64,000 nt of DNA from Adenanthera pavonina (Eukaryota; Streptophyta; Magnoliopsida; Fabales; Fabaceae). This document shows, one piece after another, positions 50,217 to 60,395 of this stretch. How positions within the stretch are numbered: the first letter of the stretch is position 1; each line of letters starts with the position of its first letter. The stretch lies in contig JAIVEN010000028.1 of NCBI GenBank assembly GCA_026686845.1, forward strand, positions 9,501,001 through 9,565,000, given 5' to 3'. The translations under genes and the position numbers were made by a program. Under the pieces are notes generated by a model that worked only from the letters and a program-made list of their open reading frames with translations, was not told the origin of the DNA and made no database searches.

Positions 50217-50717
50217 TAGGCAGTTATTTTAAATAACCGCCTACATTTTTAATATATTTTTTTAAAAAATTAAATCTAGGTGGTTATCTTAGGTTTATAT
50301 TAAAACGTATTTTTTTTAATTTTAAATAAAACGTAGGCGGTTATTTCAAACAACCGCCTATGTATTTTAAATTTTTTCAAAAAAAGAAACTTTGGCACTT
50401 ATTTAAAATAACCACCAATATTTTATTCAAAATAAAAAATAAAAAAAATATCTAATATAAACATAGGAGGTTATTTGAAACAACCGCCTATGTATTTTAA
50501 TATTTTTTTAAAAAAGAAATGTAGGCGGTTTTTTTTAATAACCGCTTTCGTTATTTACTCCATATATTTTTATTTTTTTTATTTTTTAATTATTAATAGA
50601 TTTGTAGATGGTTATTTAAACAACCACCTACAAAAACCTCCATTCTGACTTTCCTTTGCATTTTTGCAAATAACCGCCTATATAAATGCGCCAAGAATTT
50701 CCATTTTTGTAGTAGTG
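50217..50717. repeat. Right subterminal hairpin array of CACTA
   Basis: About seven units of the form TAGGCGGTTATTT-AACCGCCTA, e.g. 50217-50250, 50332-50362, 50464-50492 and 50606-50634, some with changed arms. The outer arm bases (TAGG/CCTA) differ from the left array (TTGG/CCAA) while the GCGGTT/AACCGC core is shared. Confidence 0.85.
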
Positions 50718-51740
50718 CAAGCTTTTTTATAGTGTTATTTTACCATAGCTCAACTTTCTCTCTCTAGGGTTTGCCATGGATGAAGCTTGAAGTGAGATAA
50801 AAGAGAAAATACTCCATGGCAACCTTACTAGGCACTTGGATATATAAGAAAATGGCCATAAAAGCTTACCTTGGTGGTTGGAGTACCAACTTTGGCCTCT
50901 TGCTTCTTGTCTTTCTCTTGATGTTTTTGTGCTCTTCTCTCCCTTAAGAGCTTCTGTTCTAGACATGTTTGAGGAAGAGAATGGCTGAATATGATGGCTT
51001 AACCCAAGGCTTTTAGGAAAGATATCAAATACAAAGTAAATCATGGCTTTTTTTTACTAATCCTTGGTTAACTTTATCAAAAGCAATTAGAATAATTCCC
51101 TTGGTGTCCCAATCTGTTTTTAGACGCCACTTATGCTATTTTTGGCAAAAAATTGCTTCAATAATTTTTATAGGCCAAAATACCCTTTACTGATTAAATT
51201 TACCTGTACCGATTAAATATTTTTTATATAATTGGCATTATATTGGTACTAGATTAAATGTAATATTTTTTCTTGGGGTTTAAATATAATATTCACATTT
51301 TACTTCTAATCTGGAAAATGACTATTTTGTACTTGAGCTTAGTCAAAAAATAAGTATCCATTCTTCTGGGCACTTTCTTGTAATTTCATCCAAAGACCAA
51401 TTTTTTATTATTTCTTTTTACACTATTCATATTAACTTTTAAATTGGTCTATCTCTCAACCTAGACCTTCCGACTACGCAATACTTATATTGTTGTGCTT
51501 AGCTTAGAGCAAGCTTTTATTCAAGTGGTATATTATATATTTTCCGGGATAAGTTCTAAAATTAATTTCTATTAAGGACCTTATGAAAAATTAATTCCAA
51601 TTAAGAACCAAACACAACTTCTAAAAATTAGATGAGAAATTAATTCTTTCTAAAACCCGATTATATATAGCCATTTCGTCTCACTTCATTTCTCATCTTT
51701 TATTTATTTTATAACATCTCATAAAAATAGGAATATTACA

Positions 51741-52239
51741 TCTTACATTAATAATATAATACTATATATACATTCAATTTAATATTATTGCAATATGTAT
51801 CTCACATATATTATATGTAATTCTTTTCTATATATTAATAATATATATTTTGACAATATAAACTATATCGCAAACATTATGCTATAATTTCTTCTATCGC
51901 TTGCTGAGCTTATTATCATCTCCACAAGTTATATTACCCTCACTCATAATAGTTGAATTTTCGTATCTGTATTGATATTTTCATTAAAGACTATTTCATT
52001 TTTCTTCAAAATAATTAAGCTAATGTATCATAAATTTTATGAACATTATATCTAAATTATTTAATTATATCTAAGTGATAAGAGATTTTCTTCTTAGAAA
52101 ACAACAAAGAATAAGATTTAAATAAAAAAGATAATGATTTTTGTTGATTAATTTATATAAATAAAATACTAATTTTAAAACAATACATATTTTTAAAATA
52201 TTACAAATTAAGTGGATTTAAAAATTTGATTTCAATTTT
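51741..52239. other. AT-rich DNA, no gene
   Basis: Very AT-rich, with ATATAT-type runs at 51760-51860. No gene or repeat family was recognised. Confidence 0.5.
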
Positions 52240-52788
52240 TAAAATATGTGCAATATTTCTCAGGGATACAATTCGTGAGAAAAAAATATTTATTCTCATG
52301 AAACTATCTCTTAGAAACTTTTCTCATAGATATTTCCCAGAGAAATTGACTAACTTTCTCATAGATAATGCCGTGAGAAATGTGCTAACAATTCATTTCA
52401 TTATTCTCACAATTCTTTTCATTATTTTTATAATTTCTCATGTCCTTGTCCGTGAGAAATTATCACCTTTCTCACAGGGATATCCATGAGAAAACTTGGC
52501 ACCACATCCGTGTTTGACACTGCCAAAAGGCTACCGTTTCTCACGGATAGAGTCATGAGAAAGGATAAAATTTCTCATGGAAAGAGTTGTGAGAAATTTT
52601 AAGGTCATTTTCCCGCCATAAAGCGGGCATTTTTCTCACCGATACTTCTCATGAATTTTCTCTTGATTCATTTTTCCATGAGAAATTTCCCTAAGAAATG
52701 CTTTTTTGGACAATTTCCATGAGAAATTCCCTAATAAATTGTTATCCCTGAAAAATTTTCCTGAGAAAAATACTATTTTCTTGTAGTG
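52240..52788. mobile_element. Terminal fragment of a second CACTA family
   Basis: Right end reads TTTTCTTGTAGTG (52776-52788), on the other strand CACTACAAGAAAA, a common plant CACTA terminus. The 540 bases inside are packed with inverted units TTTCTCA-GGATA ... CGTGAGAAA (e.g. 52255-52285, 52439-52495, 52538-52600). No matching CACTAC left end was found, so it is a truncated or deleted copy. It abuts LTR sequence at 52789. Confidence 0.75.
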
Positions 52789-53215
52789 GTTCAAGGGGTC
52801 GAATCTCGGAGAAGTGGTTTCTTTGAGGTAAAATCTTTTTGGATAAGTTTGTTTAGCTAAATAAGACCTATGTAATTGGTCCCTGAGTATCAAATTGCCT
52901 TTGCTAGCAAATGGAGAAGGTTTATGTTGAGTTTTGGTTAAAAAGTGACCAAAATGGTGTCCGGTGTCTAAAACTCTGCATAGAGATGGATTTAAGTGAA
53001 ATTGGTATCTATGATTAGATTGGGATAAGATTGATTTATAAGAGTTAGAATTAGGTCAATCGAAAGTTGGAGTATAAAGTTATATGCATCGGAAGTTCAC
53101 CCCAAAATGTTGGAATTTGCTGATATGGTATCAGTAAAGGGGCACAATAGCATTAGAACTCAAGCTGCAGCGCCGAATGTTACTGCCTAGCTGAGGCCGC
53201 AGCGGTACTGTGGCA
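52789..53215 (+). repeat. 5' LTR of gypsy element B, first part
   Basis: Matches the family X solo LTR (22404-24832, opposite strand) over GTTCAAGGGGTC-AATCTC, AAAAAGTGACCAAAATGG, GGAATTTGCTGATATGGTAT and the GC-rich spot before 53215. Its beginning is cut off by the CACTA fragment at 52788. It continues after the nested element at 62900. Confidence 0.75.
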
Positions 53216-54500
53216 TGTAATATTTTAAAATTTTACTAGATATCAACTAATGAAAGAGGAAATAATAGATGATAATGTAAAATGTACAAGAAATTCACAA
53301 AAATGAACAGACACAGTTTTGCGTGAAATAGGGCAAAGAGATCATTTTCTCGATTGGACGGAGAAATGAAAAATTTCATTTTTGCCTCTAGAAATAAAAA
53401 TAATTGCATTTTAGTCCTTCAAGTGGAAAAGTCACTTTGGAATGCATGAGAATATATATTTTTGGGGAAAATTACAGCTAATGACTCGAAAATTTCAAAA
53501 ATTATAATTTAACCTTTGGTCATGGGTAATTTTTTAAATATGCAAAATTACTTTCAAAACGAAGCTCACGGCAAGCTGAGTCCAATGATATATAGCATGG
53601 AGATTAACTGATTAAAAATAAAGAAATAATCAATGCTGGGTGTCCAAAAAGTAACTTAATACTAATAAAGTAGATTGTGGGCCGTACATACGATTAAAAT
53701 GTGATCAGGACACAATATGGGCCTTACATAGATACCATTTGAGACAGAATAGTTAAGAAAATAGAAATATAAATTTAGAATAGCCCTATAGCTTAAAAAT
53801 GCTAATTTATTGTAAAAAAGTAGTTTTATCTGTACAATTAAAATAAAACAGTTAAGGATATATCTAGACTAGGAAAATGTGCAATATTTGGAAAATGTTT
53901 CCTCTCTCCTAGGTTTCTAGACAGATCACTTTTTTTGGCTAAAACTTCTCAAAGAAGGATTGAATTTTTGCCCAAATAACTTGTTTAAGAAGGCTTGACT
54001 TTTGGCTAAAAAGAGTCATTAGTGTTAAGTGAGTAATTAGTGAGTGATTAAGCCATATAATCCCTCTCTTTCCTCTCCATTCTGAATGACACTTTCAGCA
54101 GCAAAAATAGAGGACGAAAATACAAGAAAGAAAGAGAGAAAAGAGAGAAAGAAGAAGAGAAAACTTAAGAGAAATTAAAACTCAAGTTTTGGTAAGTTGC
54201 TTTACTACCTTAAGCTTGTAGTTTGTAGTGTTTATTGTTGGTTCATGGTGTGATTTCTTCTCTTCTCTCCCTTGGCATTTCAGCTAGACCTTAATCCATG
54301 AAGAAAATAAGTTTCCATCCACTAAACCTGGGGAAAATGCTAAACTAGTCACCTAAAGTATGCAAATGGAAGTAATTTGAGGCATTATGTAATATAGCAA
54401 TTTCTCTTCATTACCCCTGATTTTCGGTTAGTTAGGGATTGTAGTTAGAGTTGGAATTTCAAATTTTTATTCCCAAAAATGAATTCCTTGGGTCTAAATT
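53216..54500 (+). repeat. 5' LTR of gypsy element A (first half only)
   Basis: Starts TGTAATATTTTAAAATTTTA and aligns with the 3' LTR (60396 on) for about 1.25 kb, up to CCTTGGGTC. After that the two diverge. The second half present in the 3' LTR (about 61630-62894) and a PBS are not found here. About 14 differences are seen by eye in the first 83 aligned bases, so the element is old. Confidence 0.85.
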
Positions 54501-54718
54501 TTGTTCCAATATGGTTCCTGTTTATAATGTTGGGGAAAGTATAGGCTCCAATATGGTTCCTGTGATAGTGCAGGGAAAGCACAGAATGAGGTAAGAACTT
54601 CATAGCCAAGGAGGCTATTCTAGCAATGCCAATATAGGCAATTCCTCCTTGAGATGCCCCGCCACAAGAAAGGGGAGTTGAGGTTCATGAAGATGCGGAT
54701 TATATAGCAGGAGTTTTT

Positions 54719-55504
54719 ATGGATCTTAATAACACCCCTAATGATAGACCAGCAGATACTGAATATATAGTGTACCAGATTATACGCAAGTACCCAAAAG
54801 AATATGGGGCTTACTTCGAGGGACCTAAACAAGTAATGGCATTCATGAGCAGAGTGTCAAGGGTTAAGAAATTTCTAGAAAAACATGGATCAGAATACCC
54901 CGGGCCGATCTGGATCACCACCCTCCTCAATGAAATACCAAATGATGAGTTTTGGACAACCATTAAAGCAAAGTTGGAAGGAAGGGAGTACCAAAACCTA
55001 GCTCATTGTATTAAGAATTACATTATAGAGGGAAAAGTTAAGAAGATTAAGAAGGAAAAGATATAAAAGGGTGATTCAGGAAAGCAACCAAATGTAGTAG
55101 GCCTTGAAATTCCCATCGATAAAGCTCAGAGAGTATGAGAGGTATGGCCAGGTTCTATAATGAAAGTCTCCAAAGCTACTGGGACTCCCCAATGATGACC
55201 TTTTTGGATATGTTAAAGGATAGAAAAAGAGTTTATGGAGTTTTGAGGTTAGCCTTTCTTTGAACCAGCATGGATAGATGTAATCCTCACAATCTTGCCT
55301 AATGATGATGACTACTGGGAATTAGTAAAGGATGAGCTGAGAAGAGAGTGGCCAGTAAGTTTCCAGGAATGTATTCAAGAACTGATGCTTCATGAATGAA
55401 TGAGGATGGAGCTGGAAGATACTGGGCGAGCTATGATTGACCATGTAGAGCTTCTGGTCCATGAATACCTAATAGAGGGGCAACCTGAGAAACAGCTGAA
55501 ATAA
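54719..55504 (+). pseudogene. Accessory ORF with a duplicated domain, unknown function
   Basis: Two consecutive related blocks. Repeat 1 is open from ATG 54719 to stop 55066 (115 codons): EYGAYFEGPKQVMAFMSRV, then WITTLLNEIPNDEFWTTIK, then a Lys-rich tail. Repeat 2 (about 55145-55504) has FYNESLQSYWDSP, FLDMLKDRKRV, and after a frameshift at about 55250 WIDVILTILPNDDDYWELVK, EYLIEGQPEKQ and stop 55504. Shared pattern: Y-W/F-D/E-S/G-P, a helical F-L/M stretch, then W-I-L-PND-FW/YW-K-L-RE. It lies between LTR and gag in sense orientation. No known family was recognised. It is no standard gag, pol or chromovirus domain, and has no signal peptide or membrane helix. It could be a captured host segment or an early duplicated gag-like domain. 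Confidence 0.55.
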
Positions 55505-55839
55505 GCACAAGAAGATCAAGAGGAGGATCCAGAGGGGGATCTAATATCTACTTACATCCTAAATAGTCCTTGTTCCTCTTAAATGATGTCAGGTCGTAGG
55601 TATTTGTAAATATGTATATATGTAAAGAATGCAAACTGCTAACTAATTTTGAGATGTAGTATATAAGCAGTCATAAATAGTTCAAGAGGTAGAATAAAGA
55701 GATTGATGTATGATGTTGTAAAAAAGACTATGAAGGAACGCATGTATAAAGTTATCTATGTGAATAAAATGCTATGTTTATATATATGCTCTGAGTACAA
55801 TTTCTATATGATTGTGATTTTAATATTGTGTAGATTAAA

Positions 55840-56990
55840 ATGGAACGTAATAGAAGACAGATTAAAGAGTCAACTCCTAAACAGGGAGGAGCTCCACAAC
55901 AAGATATCCCATAGGAAGTTGATCTACTACAGGTTGTTATGAACAGATTGGAACAACGGTAGAGAATTATTGAGGACTTACAAAGAACTATAGCAGCTCA
56001 AAGGCAATGTCCTGAGGTTAGAACTGAGGGGCCAAATCAAAGTCCATAGCAGCAAGTGGAACCTCTAGTTACAGCGATAAATCAGGCAACGATAGGCTTT
56101 GCTAATCAACAAAATGTCATAGCCCAGCTTAGGAAGCACTGTCCTCTATCCTTTGAAGGAAAAGTTGATGTTCAGGTTACGAAGGATTGGATATTAAGTC
56201 TTGAAAAGATATTCAAGTTAATGGTTGATACCTTAGAGATGAAAGCTTTATTAGCTACTTACATGTTTGAAAAAGAGGCAGATCGATGGTGGTGAAATAC
56301 AGAGCTAATTTTATAAGCCTATAACATACCCCAGACATGGGAGATATTCCTAGAGTATTTCTATGACAAATACTTCCCATTATTAGTAAGAGATAAGAAG
56401 GAAGCTGAATTCATTATGCTTTGACAAGGGGAAATCGATTAGTAAATGAATATATGGCTACTTTCATTCAATTATCTAGGTATTCCACATACTTACAGCA
56501 ACATGATGATGAATGATGGAAGACTAAAAAAGTTAGAAAGAGGCTTCAAACCAATTATAAGAGAAAGGGTCACATCTATGAGAAACAAGGAGTTCAATAG
56601 GCTTTGTAGAGGTCAGCAGGATAACAGAGAATAGTGTGAACCATAAGAGTTTTGTAACTACTGCCCTAACCAATTTTAGAAAGACTATCATTGAAGAAGG
56701 AGAATCAAGCATGAAAAGGAAAAGGCCATGGAATAACAATAGTAGAAGAGGTAGAAAGGGACGCAGAAGAGGAAGAGGATGATTTATGCAAAAAGATGTG
56801 CAAAGAGAAGCCCCAGTGTGTGAGCAATGTGGTAAGATGCATGGTGGAAGACTATGTCTAGCTGGGCAGAATGTATGCTTCAAATGTGGGAAACTTGGAC
56901 ACTTTGCGAGAGATTACAGAGTAGAGATGGCACAGACTAGACCACAAGCACAGGGAAGGGTCTTAAATCTTACGCAGTATGAGGCCTGAT
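55840..56990 (+). pseudogene. Ty3/gypsy Gag (element A)
   Basis: Starts at ATG 55840 (MERNRRQIKES) and has the retrotrans_gag signature: CPLSFEGKVDVQVTKDWILS, LEKIFK, MKALLATYMFEKEADRWW, FLEYFYDKYFP. A basic Arg-rich stretch follows (56745-56790), then two zinc-knuckle-like motifs: CEQCGKMHGGRLC and CFKCGKLGHFARDY, the second with Tyr in place of the last Cys. Stops at TGA 56293-56295 and elsewhere, plus frame changes, disable it. In an intact element Gag forms the particle and packages RNA. Confidence 0.88.
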
Positions 56991-57013
56991 AATCACCTGA
57001 TCAAATTAAAGGT

Positions 57014-57430
57014 ATGATTAAAGTAAACGATTATCTTGTGCATGCCTTGTTTGACTCAGGTGCTAGTCATTCATTCATTTCCTATAAATTTGCTAAAGGG
57101 TTGGGTTTGATAATAATTAAGTTACCATATAATTTGCATGTGTCCACACCCACTAGTAACCAAGAAATCACATTTCTTGTCTATCAAAATTGTGTTGTCT
57201 AATATGAACATTGTTGCACCACACTAAATCTTATATGCATGCCATTTCCAGATATAGATATCATAATAGGCATGAACTGGCTCTCTGCAAATAATATTCT
57301 CCTCGACTGTAAAAACAAAGTCCTAATCTTGCCTACCCCAAAAAGTATCCCAAATACTGAGAATAAGCTAAATTTTTTATCGACCGCTCAAGTTAAGATA
57401 TGCTTGAGAAAAAGATGCCAACCTACTTAG
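57014..57430 (+). pseudogene. Gypsy aspartic protease (element A)
   Basis: The active-site motif is clear: ALFDSGASHSFIS, followed by the LGL and conserved downstream IIIGMNWLSANNILLDC segment used in chromovirus proteases. It is split by a stop at 57200-57202 and a frame change before 57239. It would release Gag and Pol units. Confidence 0.9.
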
Positions 57431-58350
57431 TCTTCTTTTCAGTTAATGTGGAAGTTGATGAAGGGATTGAAAAGATACCAGTGGTAAAAGAATTTCTAGA
57501 AGTATTTCCAAAGGATTTTAAAGACTTGCCACTAGAAAGAAAAGTTGAATTTGCCATAAATTTAGCATCAAGAATGGGCCCAATATCCAAAGCATTATAC
57601 AAAATGTCCCCACTTGAGTTGGTAGAGTTAAAGAAGCAAATTGAGGAGTTATTGGAAAAAGGATTCATTAGACCTAGTGTTTCTCCATGGGATGCTCTAG
57701 TATTATTTGTAAAGAAGTAAGATGGGAGCCTTCGATTATGTATTGATTATAGGGAACTGAACAAAGTAATAATAAAGAATAAATACCCCTTACCTAGAAT
57801 TGATGACCTATTAGATCAGTTGGCTAGTGCCACTATGTTGTCAAAAATTGACTTACGATCAGGGTATCATCAATTATGGGTAAAGGCAGAAGATATTCCC
57901 AAAACTGCTTTTAAAACTCATTATGGGCATTATGAATTTTTAGTGATACCATTTGGTTTGACCATTGCTCCAGCAATTTTTATGGTCTACATGAATAGGA
58001 TTTTTCAGCCCTTCTTAGATCAATTCATTGTAGTCTTTATTGATGATATATTAGTGTACTCCATGTCTTTAGAGGAGCATGAAATGCACTTGACTCCATG
58101 TCTTTAAAGGAGCATGAAATGCACTTGAGAATAGTTTTGACAATTTTAAAAGAAAGAAATTTGTATGCTAAACTAAGCAAGGGTTAGTTTTGGCTCACAG
58201 AGATACAGTTCTTAGGGCATGTAATCTCCAAGGATAGGGATATAGTAGACCCATGCAAAGTAGATGCTATCCTAAAGTGGGAGTGACCCAAGACTGTAAC
58301 CAAGATAAGAAATTTTCTTGGTTTAGCTAGCTATTATAGACATTTCATAC
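57430..58350 (+). pseudogene. Gypsy reverse transcriptase (element A)
   Basis: Carries EVFPKDFKDLP, KKQIEELLEKGFIRPSVSPW, a VKK-stop-DGSLRLCIDYRELNK segment (stop at 57718-57720, CAA to TAA), IDLRSGYHQ, TAFKTHYGHYEFLVIPFGL and the catalytic FIDDILVYS box (58037-58063). A short duplication of CATGTCTTTA-GGAGCATGAAATGCAC (58062-58094 and 58096-58125) interrupts the frame just after the catalytic box. Motif order and FIDD place it among chromoviral gypsy elements. Confidence 0.93.
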
Positions 58351-58355
58351 AAGAC

Positions 58356-59042
58356 TTGTCTCGAATTGCATTGCTACTTACAAAGCTTACTCGAAAAGAT
58401 AAACCTTTTGTGTGGGATATAAATTGCGAAAACAGTTTTCATCAACTAAAGTACAAGTTAACTACTCCACCTGTATTAACCATACCTAATCCCAAAGAAC
58501 CCTTTGTGGTTTATACAAATGCAAGTAAGTATGGATTAGGTTATGTATTAATGTAGGAAGGTGGAGTGGTAGCTTATGCTTCTAAACAATTGAAACCACA
58601 TGAAGAAAACTATCCTACTCATAATTTAGAACTTGTGACTATAGTACATGCTCTTAAGATCTGGAAACACCATCTTTATGGTGGAATAGTAGAAGTGTTT
58701 TGTGACCACAAGAGCCTCAAATATTTAGAAGATCAGAAAGAATTAAATAAGAGGCAAAGATGCTGGATGGAATTATTAAAAGATTATGATCATTCTATTA
58801 AATACAATCCAAGAAAAGCTAATGTAGTGGTTGATGTATTGAGCAAAAAAACTATTCACGTAGCCTATATGATGATTTATGAAACGAAAATGCTGGAAGA
58901 TTACAGAGATATGTATTTATTTTTACAATTGCATGAGACCAGAATTAGTAATGAATTTTTAAGAGATTTATTAAAAGCCCAGCAAGAGGATGAGTTCGTA
59001 AAGGTAGTTAAAGAAAAGCAAAGTCATAGAGAGATGCAGTAA
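58356..59042 (+). pseudogene. Gypsy RNase H (element A)
   Basis: RNase H domain with FVVYTNASKYGLGYVLM (usually D-A-S; N-A-S here), a stop at 58554-58556, VAYASKQLKPHEENYPTH, LELVTIVHALKIWKHHLYG, VFCDHKSLKYL, RQRCWMELLKDYDHSI and a KANVVVDVLSKK end. The catalytic Asp of the first motif appears changed to Asn (codon AAT at 58518-58520). Confidence 0.9.
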
Positions 59043-59089
59043 TTTAATGTATTAGAAGATAGTCTATTAAGATTTCAAAAGAGAAGTTT

Positions 59090-60157
59090 TTGGCAGAAGC
59101 ACATCAAAGTAAATATACTATTTATGCAGGTATTACAAAAATGTACCATGATTTAAAGAAATTATTTTGGTGGCTTGGTATGAAAAGAGATATTGCTTAG
59201 TGTGTTTCTAGTTGCCTGGTTTGTCAAAGAGTAAAAATAAAGCACCAGAAGCTTGCTGGATTGCTACATCCACAAGAGATTCCAGAACGGAAATGGGACA
59301 GTATTTCAATGGATTTCATAATGGGATTACCTAGAACATTATCAGTATATGATGTAATCTAGGTAATAGTGGACAAGCTAACGAGGTCAGCACACTTCTT
59401 AGCTATGAGGTCAACATATACACTTGATAGATTGTCATAACTATATGTAAAAGTGATAGTAAGATTACATGGAATGCCAAGTAGTATCACATCAGACCAA
59501 GATCCAAGATTCACCTCAAATTTTTTGAGATCATTACAGTAGGTCCTAGGTACTAAATTAAGATTTAACACAGTATATCACCCCCAGATAGATGGGCAAA
59601 TTGAAAGGACAATTTAGACATTGAAGGATATGCTAAGAGTTTGTGTGCTAGATATGAAAGAAAACTGGGATGTATACCTATCCTTGGCAGAATTTGCCTA
59701 TAATAACAGCTATTATTCTAGTATTTAGATGGCACCTTATGAAGCACTGTATGGTAAGAAGTGCTGGTCCTCACTCTGTTAGACAGAATTGAGTGAAAAG
59801 CAACTGATAGATCCTGAGATCGTAAACCAAACTTCCAGGCACATTGAAATAATAAGGAAGAGGCTACTAATGGCTCAAAGTCAGCAAAAAATTTATGCAA
59901 ATCAAAGATGAAAGTCGTTGGAATTTGAAATAGGAGACCATATATTTCTGAAAGTATCTCCTACAACTAGGGTTGATCGATCTCTCAAAACAAAAAAGGT
60001 TAGTCCTAAGTACATTGGACCTTTTGAAATCCTTTCAAAAGCCAAACTTGTAACTTATAAGTTTGCCCTACCACCAAAACTAAGTCACATCCATAATTCC
60101 TTTCATGTCTCCCAATTAAAGAAATATCAGTCAGACCCTTCACATATTATAGAATAG
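59090..60157 (+). pseudogene. Gypsy integrase (element A)
   Basis: HHCC zinc finger with first His (AHQSKYTIYAG; the second His is replaced by Tyr), then CVSSCLVCQRVK. The catalytic triad is visible: D in ISMDFIMGLP, D in ITSDQDPRF, E in DGQIERT. The C-terminal GPY/F module KYIGPFEILSKA and SHIHNSFHVSQLKKY end the segment. Many codons expected to be Gln or Trp are TAG/TAA (e.g. after DVI, after ERTI, after LQ). It would insert cDNA into the genome. Confidence 0.92.
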
Positions 60158-60356
60158 GAATATATTGACTTACGAGATAATCTCTGTTTAATGTATTACC
60201 TAAAAGAATAATAGATTATCGAGTTAAACAGATGTGGAACAAAGACATTCCTCTAGTGAAAGTGGTCTAGAAAGGCCTATCTATAGAAAAAGCAACCTAG
60301 GAGACGAAGTCAGATATGAGACAGAAGTATCCATCATTATTTACATAAGGTATGTT
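60158..60356 (+). pseudogene. Chromodomain remnant (element A)
   Basis: Directly after the integrase GPY/F module, a degenerate stretch keeps EKAT-stop-ETKSDMRQKYPSLF, the C-terminal end of a chromoviral chromodomain in which the stop stands at the usual Trp. This suggests a chromovirus, Tekay/Del-like in layout. The N-terminal part of the domain is too decayed to read with confidence. Confidence 0.6.
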
Positions 60357-60382
60357 TTAAATTTGGAGAACAAAATTTATTT

Positions 60383-60395
60383 AAGGGGGTGGAAA
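60383..60395 (+). other. Polypurine tract of gypsy element A
   Basis: AAGGGGGTGGAAA just before the LTR start TGTAATATCC at 60396. Confidence 0.92.

Larger units (their letters stand above)
39589..50717 (-). mobile_element. CACTA (En/Spm) DNA transposon, about 11.1 kb
   Basis: Left end CACTACGCCAAAATATG at 39589. The right end, read inward on the minus strand, is CACTACTACAAAAATGG from 50717. The two ends share the CACTAC-CAAAA core and the following TTCTTGGC block. A 3-bp target duplication CAA flanks it (39586-39588 and 50718-50720). Internal genes are on the minus strand: a TNP2-type transposase and a Transposase_24/Ulp1-type gene. Subterminal hairpin arrays lie at both ends. It is inserted in the 5' LTR of gypsy element C. 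Confidence 0.95.
36033..51740 (-). repeat. 5' LTR of gypsy element C, split by two insertions
   Basis: The LTR begins on the minus strand at 51740 (TGTAATATTCC) and ends at 36033 (GTGTTATA), next to the PBS-like site. LTR sequence is present in three pieces: 50721-51740, 38768-39588 and 36033-37031, about 2.8 kb in total. The gaps are the CACTA element and the solo copia LTR, each with its own target duplication. Blocks match LTR D and LTR A, for example AACCACTGAATTTTTGGA at 36652 and 21068, and the GAGATTCTTTGAAT region at about 38936. Confidence 0.8.
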
